From the NCBI GenBank assembly GCA_964424335.1, contig CAYRIY010000006.1, positions 1-64,000 on the forward strand: 64,000 nucleotides of DNA, in the 5' to 3' direction. Both the position numbers and the translations under genes were made by a program. The stretch is from CAYRIY01 sp964424335. GTDB taxonomy: Bacteria; Bacillota; Limnochordia; DTU080; RSA5. Position 1 is the first letter of the stretch. Each line of letters starts with the position of its first letter. Positions 1-8,193 of this stretch are shown here, in pieces. The notes below the pieces were generated by a model. That model saw only the letters and a program-made list of their open reading frames with translations. It ran no database searches and was not told where the DNA came from.

Positions 1-324
1 GATTGGCCGCAGATCCTCGCCCTTTACAACTTGCTCCTGCAAATGACGGACAACCCCGTCGTCCGGTTGAACCGGGCTGTCGCCGTCGCAATGGTCCACG
101 GACCCAAAGCGGGGCTCGAGGCCTTGGAGGCGCTCGATCGGGATCGACGCATCGCCGGCCATTACCGACTCGATGCGGTGCGGGCGCACTTCTACGAGAT
201 GGCCGGGGAGATCGATGCCGCAATCGCTCACTTTCGAGCGGCCGCCAAGGGAAGCACGAGCATCCCTGAACGCACGTACCTTGCCGAGCAAGCCCAAAGG
301 CTCAGCACATCTCGCAGGTCGTAG
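1..324 (+). CDS. ECF RNA polymerase sigma factor, C-terminal part (5'-truncated)
   Basis: The reading frame is open from base 1, so the gene begins before the window. The visible 107 residues carry WPQILALYNLL followed by NPVVRLNRAVAVAMVHGP, the hallmark of the TPR-like C-terminal extension of the DUF6596-type (ECF42-like) sigma factors. A helical repeat follows (HYRLDAVRAHFYEMAG, then AIAHFRAAA). In this family the sigma-2 and sigma-4 regions lie N-terminal, and the extension is thought to control activity in place of a classical anti-sigma factor. Many family members sit beside a YCII/DGPF-domain gene, which would lie outside the window here. The assignment rests on the C-terminal signature alone. 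Confidence 0.8.
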   Translation, partial: DWPQILALYNLLLQMTDNPVVRLNRAVAVAMVHGPKAGLEALEALDRDRRIAGHYRLDAVRAHFYEMAGEIDAAIAHFRAAAKGSTSIPERTYLAEQAQRLSTSRRS

Positions 325-484
325 GGAACCCAGCGGCCTGAGCAAAGCTAGGCTGCTTGCCATCGGGCATGTCGAGCATGCACCTTTCGTGATTTGTCGC
401 TCGCCGCCTCGTCCATACTAGATGCGCCGGCATCGACGGCGTGCGTCAGTCGATCGACGAACACAGCAGGAGGTGAAGAAGGCG

Positions 485-1045
485 GTGGCCTCCGATCAAC
501 CCTGGCCCGAGATTCCCGCGCCGCTTGGGGAAGCGCTGGATGGACTCGAAGCGCTGCGTGAGCACAACACCCGCGTCGTTTGGGGTGAAGGCGACCCCCG
601 CGCGAGCTTGATGATCGTACTCGACAACCCTGGCGCACGAGAAGACCGGGACGGCCGACCATTCATTTGCCCGACGCGCATCACATTGCGGCGAGCGCTC
701 AATGAAGCCCACATCGATTTGAGCGACGTATACGTGACCTATCTTCTCAAGCGCCGACCGACTCGGGCGTACGATCGGGCGCTTGCCTGGGAAGCTTACA
801 AGCCCATTCTCGAGCGGCAAGTGCGCGAAGCGCTTCCTCGTGTCCTGGTCCTCGCCGGCAACGTGCTTGTGCATGCCCTCATCGACCCCGAACTAGACGT
901 CAAGGGCCTGCGGGGGCGCGCCCTCAAGATGTTTGATCGCCCCGCAGTCGTCACGTACCACCCCCTGGCGGCGCGGCGACGGCCCGCCCTCTTTCCCAAG
1001 CTGGTCGAAGATTTGAGACACGCAGGAGCGCTCTTGCCCATATAG
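485..1045 (+). CDS. Uracil-DNA glycosylase superfamily protein
   Basis: The protein has 186 residues if translation starts at GTG 485, which follows AGGAGGTG (468-475) at a good distance. The in-frame ATG at 422 has no ribosome site and would add 21 arginine-rich residues. VVWGEGDP, then a glycosylase motif-1-like DNPGAREDRDGRPF (about residues 47-60), and the distal YHPLAARRRP (about 155) match the family-4 UDG layout, in which these loops contact uracil and DNA. The expected role is removal of uracil from DNA in base-excision repair. Motif 1 reads DNPGARED where the family usually has GEAPG, and the N-terminal cysteines that bind the 4Fe-4S cluster are absent, so substrate range and even activity are uncertain. 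Confidence 0.75.
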   Translation: MASDQPWPEIPAPLGEALDGLEALREHNTRVVWGEGDPRASLMIVLDNPGAREDRDGRPFICPTRITLRRALNEAHIDLSDVYVTYLLKRRPTRAYDRALAWEAYKPILERQVREALPRVLVLAGNVLVHALIDPELDVKGLRGRALKMFDRPAVVTYHPLAARRRPALFPKLVEDLRHAGALLPI

Positions 1046-1090
1046 CCGCAATCCGCCAGACACACTGGTTCGGCCTGCACGCAAGGAGCC

Positions 1091-3391
1091 CTAAACGCGC
1101 ACCAGCGGCATCCGCACCTTGCGCACCGCCTCGAGCGGGCCCCGCTCAATCGACTCGACGCCGGACCATTTTTCGATTAAATAGGCGCGCCGCCGCTCAA
1201 ACAGCGACTGGGCGTCGACGCCTTGGCGGCTTAGGATGCCGAGGGATGAATGGATCGCTCGGTGTAGGTACGTCATGCCGAAAAAACGAGCGATGATAAA
1301 GCCCGCAGTAGAAATTTGAAAGGCGAGGTCGTTGTCCTCAAAGCCCCATCCCGGCCCGTCGAACGGATCACGCTCGTCGAAGCGGACGCCTGCCTCGAAT
1401 ACCTCTTTGCGAAACATCCCGTATTGAGTCCACGCGACGTCGTCGTTCTCTTCGACCTTGCGGCCATCGACCCCGTACAGATAGGGCGTCGCCCGCTCCC
1501 TCCTCGGCGTTTGGCCCGCCGAATCGGCCCCGAGGCAGCCGAGTTCCCTACCAAATGTCTCCATGGCGCGAAACATCGAGTACGACGAAAACGGTACGAT
1601 TTCGACGTCACCGTCGAGAAAGAGGACGTAATCGGCGCCTGCTTCGAGGGCGCAGTCGATCATCTGGTTGCGAGCGATCGAGTTGCCGCGGTTGACCTTG
1701 TTGAGGATGAGCTTGTGCTCGACGTCGATCTCGGACGAAAACTTTTGCAGCGCCTCCGCGGTGCCGTCGTCCGATCCGTTGTCACAGATGCAAACAAAGG
1801 CGCGAAGGCCGAGTCGCTCCAGCATCCTCGCTTCTTCCACCAGCGATCGGGCCGACTCGAGGCTGATCTCCCGCGTGTTCCATGTCAGGAGGCCGAGGCA
1901 AATCTTGTGCTTATGAGGTCGAGCGGCCGAGTGGGTGGCTCCTACTTTTTCAAAGACTCCGCCCATCACGGCGTGGGGCGCGGCTTCAACGTTGAGATAA
2001 AGCGAGCGATCCCCTTCGAGGGGTTCACCCACTGGAACGGAGATTGGCCTAAGACCGACGCCTTCGCATAGCGCTGTCCACTCATCCACCGTCACCTTGT
2101 TCCATCCGTTAAAGACTTCCCTGCGATCGCTCCGGATTACGCCCGATCGGAGGAGATTGTCTCGTTCCCAGAGCGAATCGAAATAGTAGTCACTGGTCAG
2201 GATGAGGCGCCCGCCGATCTTGAGTTTGTCGCTGAGTGCGCAGATCAATTGCGCTCGCTGCGGGGCAAGGAGGTGCTCGAGCGTGTTGATGCAAAACACC
2301 CGGTCAAAACTGCCGTCTGGAAACCCCCGAGGCGTGCGAAACCTCTTGTCTGCAACCGGATTCCAGTAGCGATAGAGGACGTGGGGAAACAGCCTGCCGA
2401 TCCGCTCTTCGAAGTTCACCGGATTGATCGTGCAGTCCAAGACGGACATCGTATCCGAAAGCTCCGCCGCAAAGAGCGCCCAGGGCAGCTCCCACCTGCG
2501 CATCCGGGGAAGTTTCTGCATGTAATTGAATGCCTGCAACTCCCTCGTTTCGAGGCGTTCTATTGTCGCGACGCACGGATCGGCGCCAGCCCTCAAAGGT
2601 ACCGATGTCTCTGGAGCGCTCAGCGCCACGTCGTTTTCGCCCCTTCTCCGGCAGTTTGGTTTCCAGTCTCGATACGTCTTCCAATCGTCGCCGAGAAGCC
2701 GACGGATAGGGCCGACGTCTATCTCTTCCCAGTACGATCCCGTCGTCCGTTTTGGGCTCACGTTTTGGCCGTGAATGATACCCACGTGAAACGTGTTGTC
2801 GTCAAGGACGAGCGCTCGTTCCCTGACCCGGGATGCGAAGCGGACGTCTTCGCCGACGTCCTGATCCGGAAACGGGTTGCTGCGCCATAGCTCTTTTGTG
2901 TAACAAAGGGTGCTTCCCGAGAGCCAAAAGGGTCGGCTGCTCCGGACCGGAGCGTCATTTTGGTACGCATGCGCGCGGCCGCGGTCCACGTCGTAGAAAA
3001 GGAGCCTTTGCAATCCGCAAATCTCTAGGCCTGAAGCCGCCAGGGCGTCGACTTGAAACGCGATGCGCCGCGGCGCGTGCCAGTCGTCGTCGTCCCAGTG
3101 CAGCACGACGTCGCCCCTTGCCGCTTCGCAGGCGATGTTCCGCTTCGCGCCGACCGTATGGCGACGATGGAGGCGAACGTAGCGAACGCTCACACCTCTC
3201 GAACCGTTCGCGGCGCCTGCGTCGGTCGCCCAGCTATCCACTAAGTCTCCGACCGGATCGCTCCCGTCATCGACCACGATCAGTTCCCGGTTTGGGTAGG
3301 TTTGCCGCCTGAAGTATTCGAGCGCAAGGGGAGCAAAGGCCCTCCGGTTGTATGTGGGCATGATGCAGGATACGAGCGGCAGCTCACGCAC
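1091..3391 (-). CDS. Fusion protein: GT2 glycosyltransferase - methyltransferase - GT2 glycosyltransferase
   Basis: About 766 residues from GTG 3391. That start overlaps the stop of the upstream TPR gene (3384-3386), so the two are probably translationally coupled; the frame stays open further 5' but that would run far into the TPR gene. An N-terminal GT2 domain begins at once (VSCIMPTYNRR, VVDDGSD, then the metal-binding DxD in HWDDDDWH near residue 100). A class-I methyltransferase-like segment spans about 310-420 (DRVFCINTLEHLL, GGRLILTSDYYF). A second GT2 domain starts near 494 (GLLTWNT, CICDNGSDDGTA, LFLDGDVEIVP near 590). No signal peptide or membrane segment is visible. As the last gene of the eCIS operon, next to a TPR protein, it may glycosylate a component of the particle; that is inference. 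Confidence 0.8.
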   Translation of the reverse strand: MRELPLVSCIMPTYNRRAFAPLALEYFRRQTYPNRELIVVDDGSDPVGDLVDSWATDAGAANGSRGVSVRYVRLHRRHTVGAKRNIACEAARGDVVLHWDDDDWHAPRRIAFQVDALAASGLEICGLQRLLFYDVDRGRAHAYQNDAPVRSSRPFWLSGSTLCYTKELWRSNPFPDQDVGEDVRFASRVRERALVLDDNTFHVGIIHGQNVSPKRTTGSYWEEIDVGPIRRLLGDDWKTYRDWKPNCRRRGENDVALSAPETSVPLRAGADPCVATIERLETRELQAFNYMQKLPRMRRWELPWALFAAELSDTMSVLDCTINPVNFEERIGRLFPHVLYRYWNPVADKRFRTPRGFPDGSFDRVFCINTLEHLLAPQRAQLICALSDKLKIGGRLILTSDYYFDSLWERDNLLRSGVIRSDRREVFNGWNKVTVDEWTALCEGVGLRPISVPVGEPLEGDRSLYLNVEAAPHAVMGGVFEKVGATHSAARPHKHKICLGLLTWNTREISLESARSLVEEARMLERLGLRAFVCICDNGSDDGTAEALQKFSSEIDVEHKLILNKVNRGNSIARNQMIDCALEAGADYVLFLDGDVEIVPFSSYSMFRAMETFGRELGCLGADSAGQTPRRERATPYLYGVDGRKVEENDDVAWTQYGMFRKEVFEAGVRFDERDPFDGPGWGFEDNDLAFQISTAGFIIARFFGMTYLHRAIHSSLGILSRQGVDAQSLFERRRAYLIEKWSGVESIERGPLEAVRKVRMPLVRV

Positions 3392-4436
3392 CGGGCTCCG
3401 ACCGCCTTGAAGCTTTTGATGCAGGTCGCCGGGTTGCAAGGTACCTACGAGCCTCTGCGGCGTACTTGCCAAAGACTTGCTCGGATAGGGGGCGGAGCAG
3501 TTCGAGCGCTTCGCTTTCGTTTCCAAGCTGATCGAGGGCAATGCCGCGGTAAAATCGCACCCGATCGCCCTCGTGACCCTTGGCGTCGATACCCTCCAGG
3601 TGGCCAAGCGCCTGGTCCGCCTTCCCTTCCGCAAGATCGAGCACTGCAAGGTCCACCCGCGCGCCGACGTCGGACGGGTCGAATTTTACGGCCCGCTCAA
3701 ATTCTCGGCGCGCCGCCCCACGGTCGCCCGTCGCCATGTACACCATGCCGAGATGGCGCCGAGCGAGGGCCGCATCCGGATCGACGGCGAGCGCCCTCTT
3801 TAGCGCATCCGCCGCCGAACCGAAATCCTTGCGCAAAAAGAGCGCCACGCCAAGCTGCGTCCACGCCTCCACGGACTCAAGGTCGAGCGAAGCGGCCTCC
3901 TTGAGGATCCGAACGGCTTCGTCGAGGCGACCTTGAGCGGCCACCGCCATGCCAAGCCCCGTGTAGAGCAGGCTGACGTCGCTTGGCGCGGACTCGCCCA
4001 CGGCGCTGATCGCTTCCGCCCAGGCACGTTCGGCCTCAGCATGACGACCTGCTTTAAAGAGGACGCGCCCGAGGCTGTCCCACGCAAGGACGTTGCCGGC
4101 GTCGATCGCCACCGCCTCGCGCAAGTGCCGCACTGCCCCGATTACGTCTCCTTTCATCGCCCGCACATTGCCGAGGTTGCCCCGAGCCATGCTTGCGTTC
4201 GGGTTCAGCTCGATCGCGCGCAGGTAAAGCTCTTCGGCCTCCTCGATCCGCCCCTCTTGGGCGTACAGGAAACCGAGGTTGTTGAGCGCCGTCGCATTGT
4301 CGGGGTCGGCCGCTAGCGCCTCCTCGTATGCCTGTTTCGCGCCTTGGAGATCGCCTTCCAGGTGAAGGAGCGCCCCTCGATTGCTCGCCGCCTGCGACTC
4401 TGGAGTAGGAGACGCCGATTCTTGCAAGGATGACAT
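3384..4436 (-). CDS. Tetratricopeptide-repeat protein of the eCIS operon
   Basis: A 350-residue protein built almost entirely of TPR units of about 34 residues. Typical repeats are NRGALLHLEGDLQGAKQAYEEAL, then ATALNNLGFLYAQEG, ARGNLGNVRAMKGD and LARRHLGMVYMATGD (shown as fragments). The ATG at 4436 is preceded by GAGGAAGGG. No signal peptide or transmembrane segment is seen, so a soluble cytoplasmic scaffold is likely. The gene sits between the DUF4157 protein and the glycosyltransferase fusion, overlapping the latter by 8 bases. TPR modules often present substrates to glycosyltransferases or act as assembly chaperones, and either role would fit; the sequence does not decide between them. 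Confidence 0.85.
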   Translation of the reverse strand: MSSLQESASPTPESQAASNRGALLHLEGDLQGAKQAYEEALAADPDNATALNNLGFLYAQEGRIEEAEELYLRAIELNPNASMARGNLGNVRAMKGDVIGAVRHLREAVAIDAGNVLAWDSLGRVLFKAGRHAEAERAWAEAISAVGESAPSDVSLLYTGLGMAVAAQGRLDEAVRILKEAASLDLESVEAWTQLGVALFLRKDFGSAADALKRALAVDPDAALARRHLGMVYMATGDRGAARREFERAVKFDPSDVGARVDLAVLDLAEGKADQALGHLEGIDAKGHEGDRVRFYRGIALDQLGNESEALELLRPLSEQVFGKYAAEARRYLATRRPASKASRRSEPGA

Positions 4437-4488
4437 ATGAAAAACCCTTCCTCGTAATCTTGTCGGCCCAGTCGACCATGCACCCTCG

Positions 4489-7400
4489 TCAGACCACCGC
4501 GTCCACGAGGTCGCTGATGAGGTCCTTCACATCGACATCAGGCACGATGAACTCTACATCGGAGAGCGAGATGTCAAAGGGCTTTCCTTCCTCGTAATGC
4601 ACGGGAAACTTCACGCCGAAGCGCAGGTTGGAGCCGAACTCCATCCTGGCCAGCTCCCAACTCCTCTCGTAGAGCGTGATGGTCTTGAGCAAGAGGTCGA
4701 GCTCGACGTTGACGAAGGCCTCGATATTAAAGACAAACTTGGGCTGTACGTACAATTCGCCGAGGGCGTCGATCTTGAGCCCCTCCGCTGGGGTCCAGTC
4801 GATGTTGACACCCGTGTTTAGTGCGCCTTCCAACCCCAACCGGCCGCCTACCTCAAGCCCTGCCGTGGCGCTCACGATCGGAATCCCGGCGCCGATGCCA
4901 CCTTGTACGTAAAGGCGCAAACCGGCGGACGCGGGCACATGGAGCTCGGCCGACCCCGTGACGTGCGTCTGGTCCTCGTGATCGGGATTGTAGGTGATGC
5001 CAAGCGATACGTTGCGGAGCACCCCGGGGCCGATGCCCGCCTCGGCTTCGAGTCCGCCTCGAATCGTCGCGAAGATGCCAATGCGACGGCCGGCCGCCGC
5101 CACGCCGATGATCGGGATGTCGAGGGGAGGCGGCCTGAGGATGTCCTTTTCGTACGCCAACCTCTCGAAAAGTTCGATGGTATCGGGAAAGCCGATCTGC
5201 CCGGAGATCTCGATCTCGCCGTTTTCTAAGAGCCGCAGTCCGACAGTGCCCTGGAGCCAGGGAGCGATCCGCACCGTCACGCTGCCGCCGCCAAAAGCCC
5301 GCAAGGTGTCTCCGGGTTCGCCGCTTGGTTCGCCGCTGTCGTCGACTGGACGATTGGTCACGCCTAGCTCGACGCGGCCCTTCATCATGCCGCGCTCGTA
5401 CTCGGCCGATCCCTGGATCGTAAAGAGGCCGTCGTCGTAGCTCACGCTCAAACTCGTATCGACCCCGGGAATGTCGGGCTGGGCCGAGCCTTCGGCGCTC
5501 ACCTTCCAGCCGTCTTCGCCTTTTCGCACCGTCACGTCGATCGAGCCGCTGCGGATGCCCGGGACGTCTTGGGAAAGCGTGAAGCCTCCCCCAATCGTTA
5601 GGCCGTCCTGCTCGGAAAACGAGAGCGACATCCTACCTTGCTCGATCCCGGGAATGTCCGGGGCCACCTCGCCTTCGGCCGAGAACAGGCCGCTCGCGTA
5701 CTCCGCAGTGATGCGCCCCGAGCGGATGCCTCTGACTTTTCGCGGGCCGATGACGAGCGTCCCTCGGGCGCCAAACGCGTCGTCCCGGTACCAAAGGTCG
5801 ATCTCTGCCTGTTCGAATAGGTCCGTGTCAAAGCTAAAGGAGCCTTGCAAGTGGAGGCCGCCGCGGGAGTTCGCGACGCCTCGCACGTACCCTTCGCCCG
5901 CCCCCTCGATGGCAAAGTCGATTTGCCCCTCGACGACAAAGCCGCGCTCCGTGCTGATCGCAAGTGTGAGCGACGAGTCGCGCACCACAAAGGGGGCCGG
6001 CACGTTGAAGTCGCCCGGACGAAACTCCTTGTAGACCGAAAAGTCCGAACCGGAGAGCTCAAAGCCAAGATCGAGGTCGCCGATGAGCGGCGTCTCCGGG
6101 AGGATTGCCCCGATCGCGTACAATCCGCCCTCCGGAAGCACGTCGAAGTAGTCGACGCGAATCGGGCTGAGCCGCTTCACCCGCATGCTGCGCAAGTGCG
6201 CACGGACCGCCGCCTTGTCGATATACCCGGCATACCGGGCCCCCTGCCAGCGATGAATCGGAATCTCTTTGTCTTCCGGAAATGGTTGCCACTTGTCGTC
6301 GTTCTCTTTGACGTTCACCTTGAACGACCCGATCGAGCTTTGAGACGGAGCGTCGTCACCCTCCGTCACAAAGCGCTTCGATTTGATGACAAAGGGACTG
6401 AGCCAGTCGCGCTCGGCAGAGGTTGCCGCCGCCTCCTTTCCCTCGGCGTTTCGAAGCGAAAACTGCTTTCCAAGGCCGTGGCCGGCTTCGGAGGGGAAAA
6501 TCCGCACCTTGCCGTTGCCGCCGATGTCGGCCAAGTTGGCGGGCGCAACGGGCCCGAGGTGATCGCCCTTTTTGATCTCCTCTTTAGTCCAAAAGTCGTT
6601 CGGACCCGGCTGCTGGCCGAAGTTGCCGCCGACAGGGTCGTTGAACTTGAGGTTGTACCCTCTTTTGATCGTCGCCGCGTCGTCGCCGAATCGCCCGTCC
6701 GTGGCTTGAATAAACGTGCGAACTTTATCCTCGACCTTTTGCTTGATCACACTGCCGGAAGAACGGTTGACGCTCGAATCGAGCAACTCCATGTTCTCAA
6801 CCGTATTTGCCCAGCTCCGATCTTCGGGCCAATTCGCAAGTTGGAGCTCGAGCACGTGATCGACGTCGAAGGAGTGCGGCTCGCCCGCCCGGTCCCACTG
6901 CGGCAGTGTCAATGCCTTCGCAATCTGTGGCAGCTCGCCGATGAAGTACAGCGGCTTGTTCTTGCCATATTTCGACGGCGCTTTAAAGACGTACGGCTCG
7001 CCGGGAGTGACGGCGCCGTAGGCCTGTTCATACTTGCTCTGGAGCGCCGTCTCGACTGTGCTCGTCTCTTTGCCGAGATCACGCTGCCAGACTTCCCTCT
7101 GGCGCGTGTTTCTGCGACTCTCTTCCGTGTAGGTCCGAGCTCGCTGCAAGTCGCGCTCGTAGATCGTCGCCCGATGGTCCGAAACCTTGAACATCGGCAC
7201 CTCGATCTGTGAAAACGTAATGTCTTCGCCTTCGAGGACGCCCGTCGCTTCGGTCATGGCCGGCGCATCGGTCGCTTGTTCCTGCTCGTCTGTTTGCTCC
7301 CCGCCGCCTCCATCGCCTTGTTCGTCTGCATCCTCGCGCTGCACGATGGCTCCTCGGGAAAAAGTTTGCACCGCTCCTCCCGGGCTCTGCTGCGCCGCGC

Positions 7401-8193
7401 CCTGCTCGGCGGCGCCCTGTTGAAAGACGTGCGTCATCTCGTGCGCCATCAGCCGAACGTCGTGATCCGACTCCCCGTGACCGAGCCAGATGTCGCTGCC
7501 GTGCGTAAAGGCGCGGGCATTGATCCCAGCAGCGGCCTCCCGGTCTTGGGGGCCGTCGTGGACGCGCACATGGCCCAAGTCCGCGCCAAACGCTGGCTCG
7601 AGTCTGCTCCGCACGCCGGCGTCGAGGGGCCTGCCTGCGCCGCGGCCCTCGATCGCTCGTGCGGCAATCGCGGCAGGCCCGCCTTCACCGCTTGCTTGGA
7701 CCGGCTCTTCCTCGTCGAGCCCCTTTGGCTGCACCGGTTCCTCGTCTTCCGATGACATCGCCTGCACGGGTTCCTCGGCGTCGATGAAGTCCGCCTGTAC
7801 TTGATCGCTTTCATCGTCGAGCTTGGCCTGGACGGGCTCCTCGTCCTCCGCGGCGAGGGCCTGCGCCGGACTTCCCGATGCGCCTCCCAGCCCGCCCGGT
7901 CCGATCGACGAGATCGCAGGCGCCTCCAGGCCGGATGCGACTCGGCCTGCGACCCGATCAGCCTCCCGCTCGTAGCGGTCGCCCGCTTCGCCAATCGTGA
8001 CTTTGCGCTGCACGCCGCCCGCGAGGGCAACGGCCGGACCGCCGGCGGACATCAGTCCAAGGCCCGAGCTCCCTGCGTGGGCCAAAACGTGGGGCCCACC
8101 GCGTCTCGGCGTCGTGACTCGCCCTTTTGAGCCGGCCTCCTTGGCGGACTCACCGCCTCTTGCTCGCTTCTTGCTGCCGACCGCGCTGCCCAT
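4489..8193 (-). CDS. eCIS DUF4157 metallopeptidase-like protein with HNH-like motif and long beta-repeat region
   Basis: 1234 residues from ATG 8193, which follows GAAAGGAGG; the open frame extends 5' into the AAA+ gene but has no better start. Domains in order: an eCIS-type leader (VQRKVTIGEAGDRYEREADR, 61-80); an acidic linker with the unit EEPVQ recurring about four times (118-166); DUF4157 (about 180-265) with the zinc motif HEMTH at 251-255; a block at 440-480 with DVDHVLELQ, N467 and N477, resembling HNH/endonuclease-VII toxin cores; then about 700 residues of beta-rich repeats with recurring DIPGI/DVPGI turns. DUF4157 is a known marker of proteins loaded into eCIS particles. The neighbours (AAA+ loader upstream, TPR downstream) support a cargo or toxin role. 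The nuclease assignment is motif-level only. Confidence 0.8.
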   Translation of the reverse strand: MGSAVGSKKRARGGESAKEAGSKGRVTTPRRGGPHVLAHAGSSGLGLMSAGGPAVALAGGVQRKVTIGEAGDRYEREADRVAGRVASGLEAPAISSIGPGGLGGASGSPAQALAAEDEEPVQAKLDDESDQVQADFIDAEEPVQAMSSEDEEPVQPKGLDEEEPVQASGEGGPAAIAARAIEGRGAGRPLDAGVRSRLEPAFGADLGHVRVHDGPQDREAAAGINARAFTHGSDIWLGHGESDHDVRLMAHEMTHVFQQGAAEQGAAQQSPGGAVQTFSRGAIVQREDADEQGDGGGGEQTDEQEQATDAPAMTEATGVLEGEDITFSQIEVPMFKVSDHRATIYERDLQRARTYTEESRRNTRQREVWQRDLGKETSTVETALQSKYEQAYGAVTPGEPYVFKAPSKYGKNKPLYFIGELPQIAKALTLPQWDRAGEPHSFDVDHVLELQLANWPEDRSWANTVENMELLDSSVNRSSGSVIKQKVEDKVRTFIQATDGRFGDDAATIKRGYNLKFNDPVGGNFGQQPGPNDFWTKEEIKKGDHLGPVAPANLADIGGNGKVRIFPSEAGHGLGKQFSLRNAEGKEAAATSAERDWLSPFVIKSKRFVTEGDDAPSQSSIGSFKVNVKENDDKWQPFPEDKEIPIHRWQGARYAGYIDKAAVRAHLRSMRVKRLSPIRVDYFDVLPEGGLYAIGAILPETPLIGDLDLGFELSGSDFSVYKEFRPGDFNVPAPFVVRDSSLTLAISTERGFVVEGQIDFAIEGAGEGYVRGVANSRGGLHLQGSFSFDTDLFEQAEIDLWYRDDAFGARGTLVIGPRKVRGIRSGRITAEYASGLFSAEGEVAPDIPGIEQGRMSLSFSEQDGLTIGGGFTLSQDVPGIRSGSIDVTVRKGEDGWKVSAEGSAQPDIPGVDTSLSVSYDDGLFTIQGSAEYERGMMKGRVELGVTNRPVDDSGEPSGEPGDTLRAFGGGSVTVRIAPWLQGTVGLRLLENGEIEISGQIGFPDTIELFERLAYEKDILRPPPLDIPIIGVAAAGRRIGIFATIRGGLEAEAGIGPGVLRNVSLGITYNPDHEDQTHVTGSAELHVPASAGLRLYVQGGIGAGIPIVSATAGLEVGGRLGLEGALNTGVNIDWTPAEGLKIDALGELYVQPKFVFNIEAFVNVELDLLLKTITLYERSWELARMEFGSNLRFGVKFPVHYEEGKPFDISLSDVEFIVPDVDVKDLISDLVDAVV

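Noticed and set aside
1046..1090. Possible terminator between the convergent UDG and glycosyltransferase genes
   Set aside because: No stem of useful length or T-run is visible in the 45 bases.
4748..4762. TGTACGTACAA, an AraR-like operator core
   Set aside because: It is in the coding region of the DUF4157 gene, where it encodes ordinary residues, and is far from any promoter; probably chance.
5845..7212. 455-codon open frame on the + strand
   Set aside because: It lies wholly antisense to the DUF4157 gene, has no ribosome site or recognisable domain, and is explained by high GC content in the third position.
7730..7850. EEPVQ units considered as a DNA-level tandem or CRISPR-like repeat
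   Set aside because: The units are conserved only as peptide, with variable spacing and codons; no repeat-spacer pattern is present.
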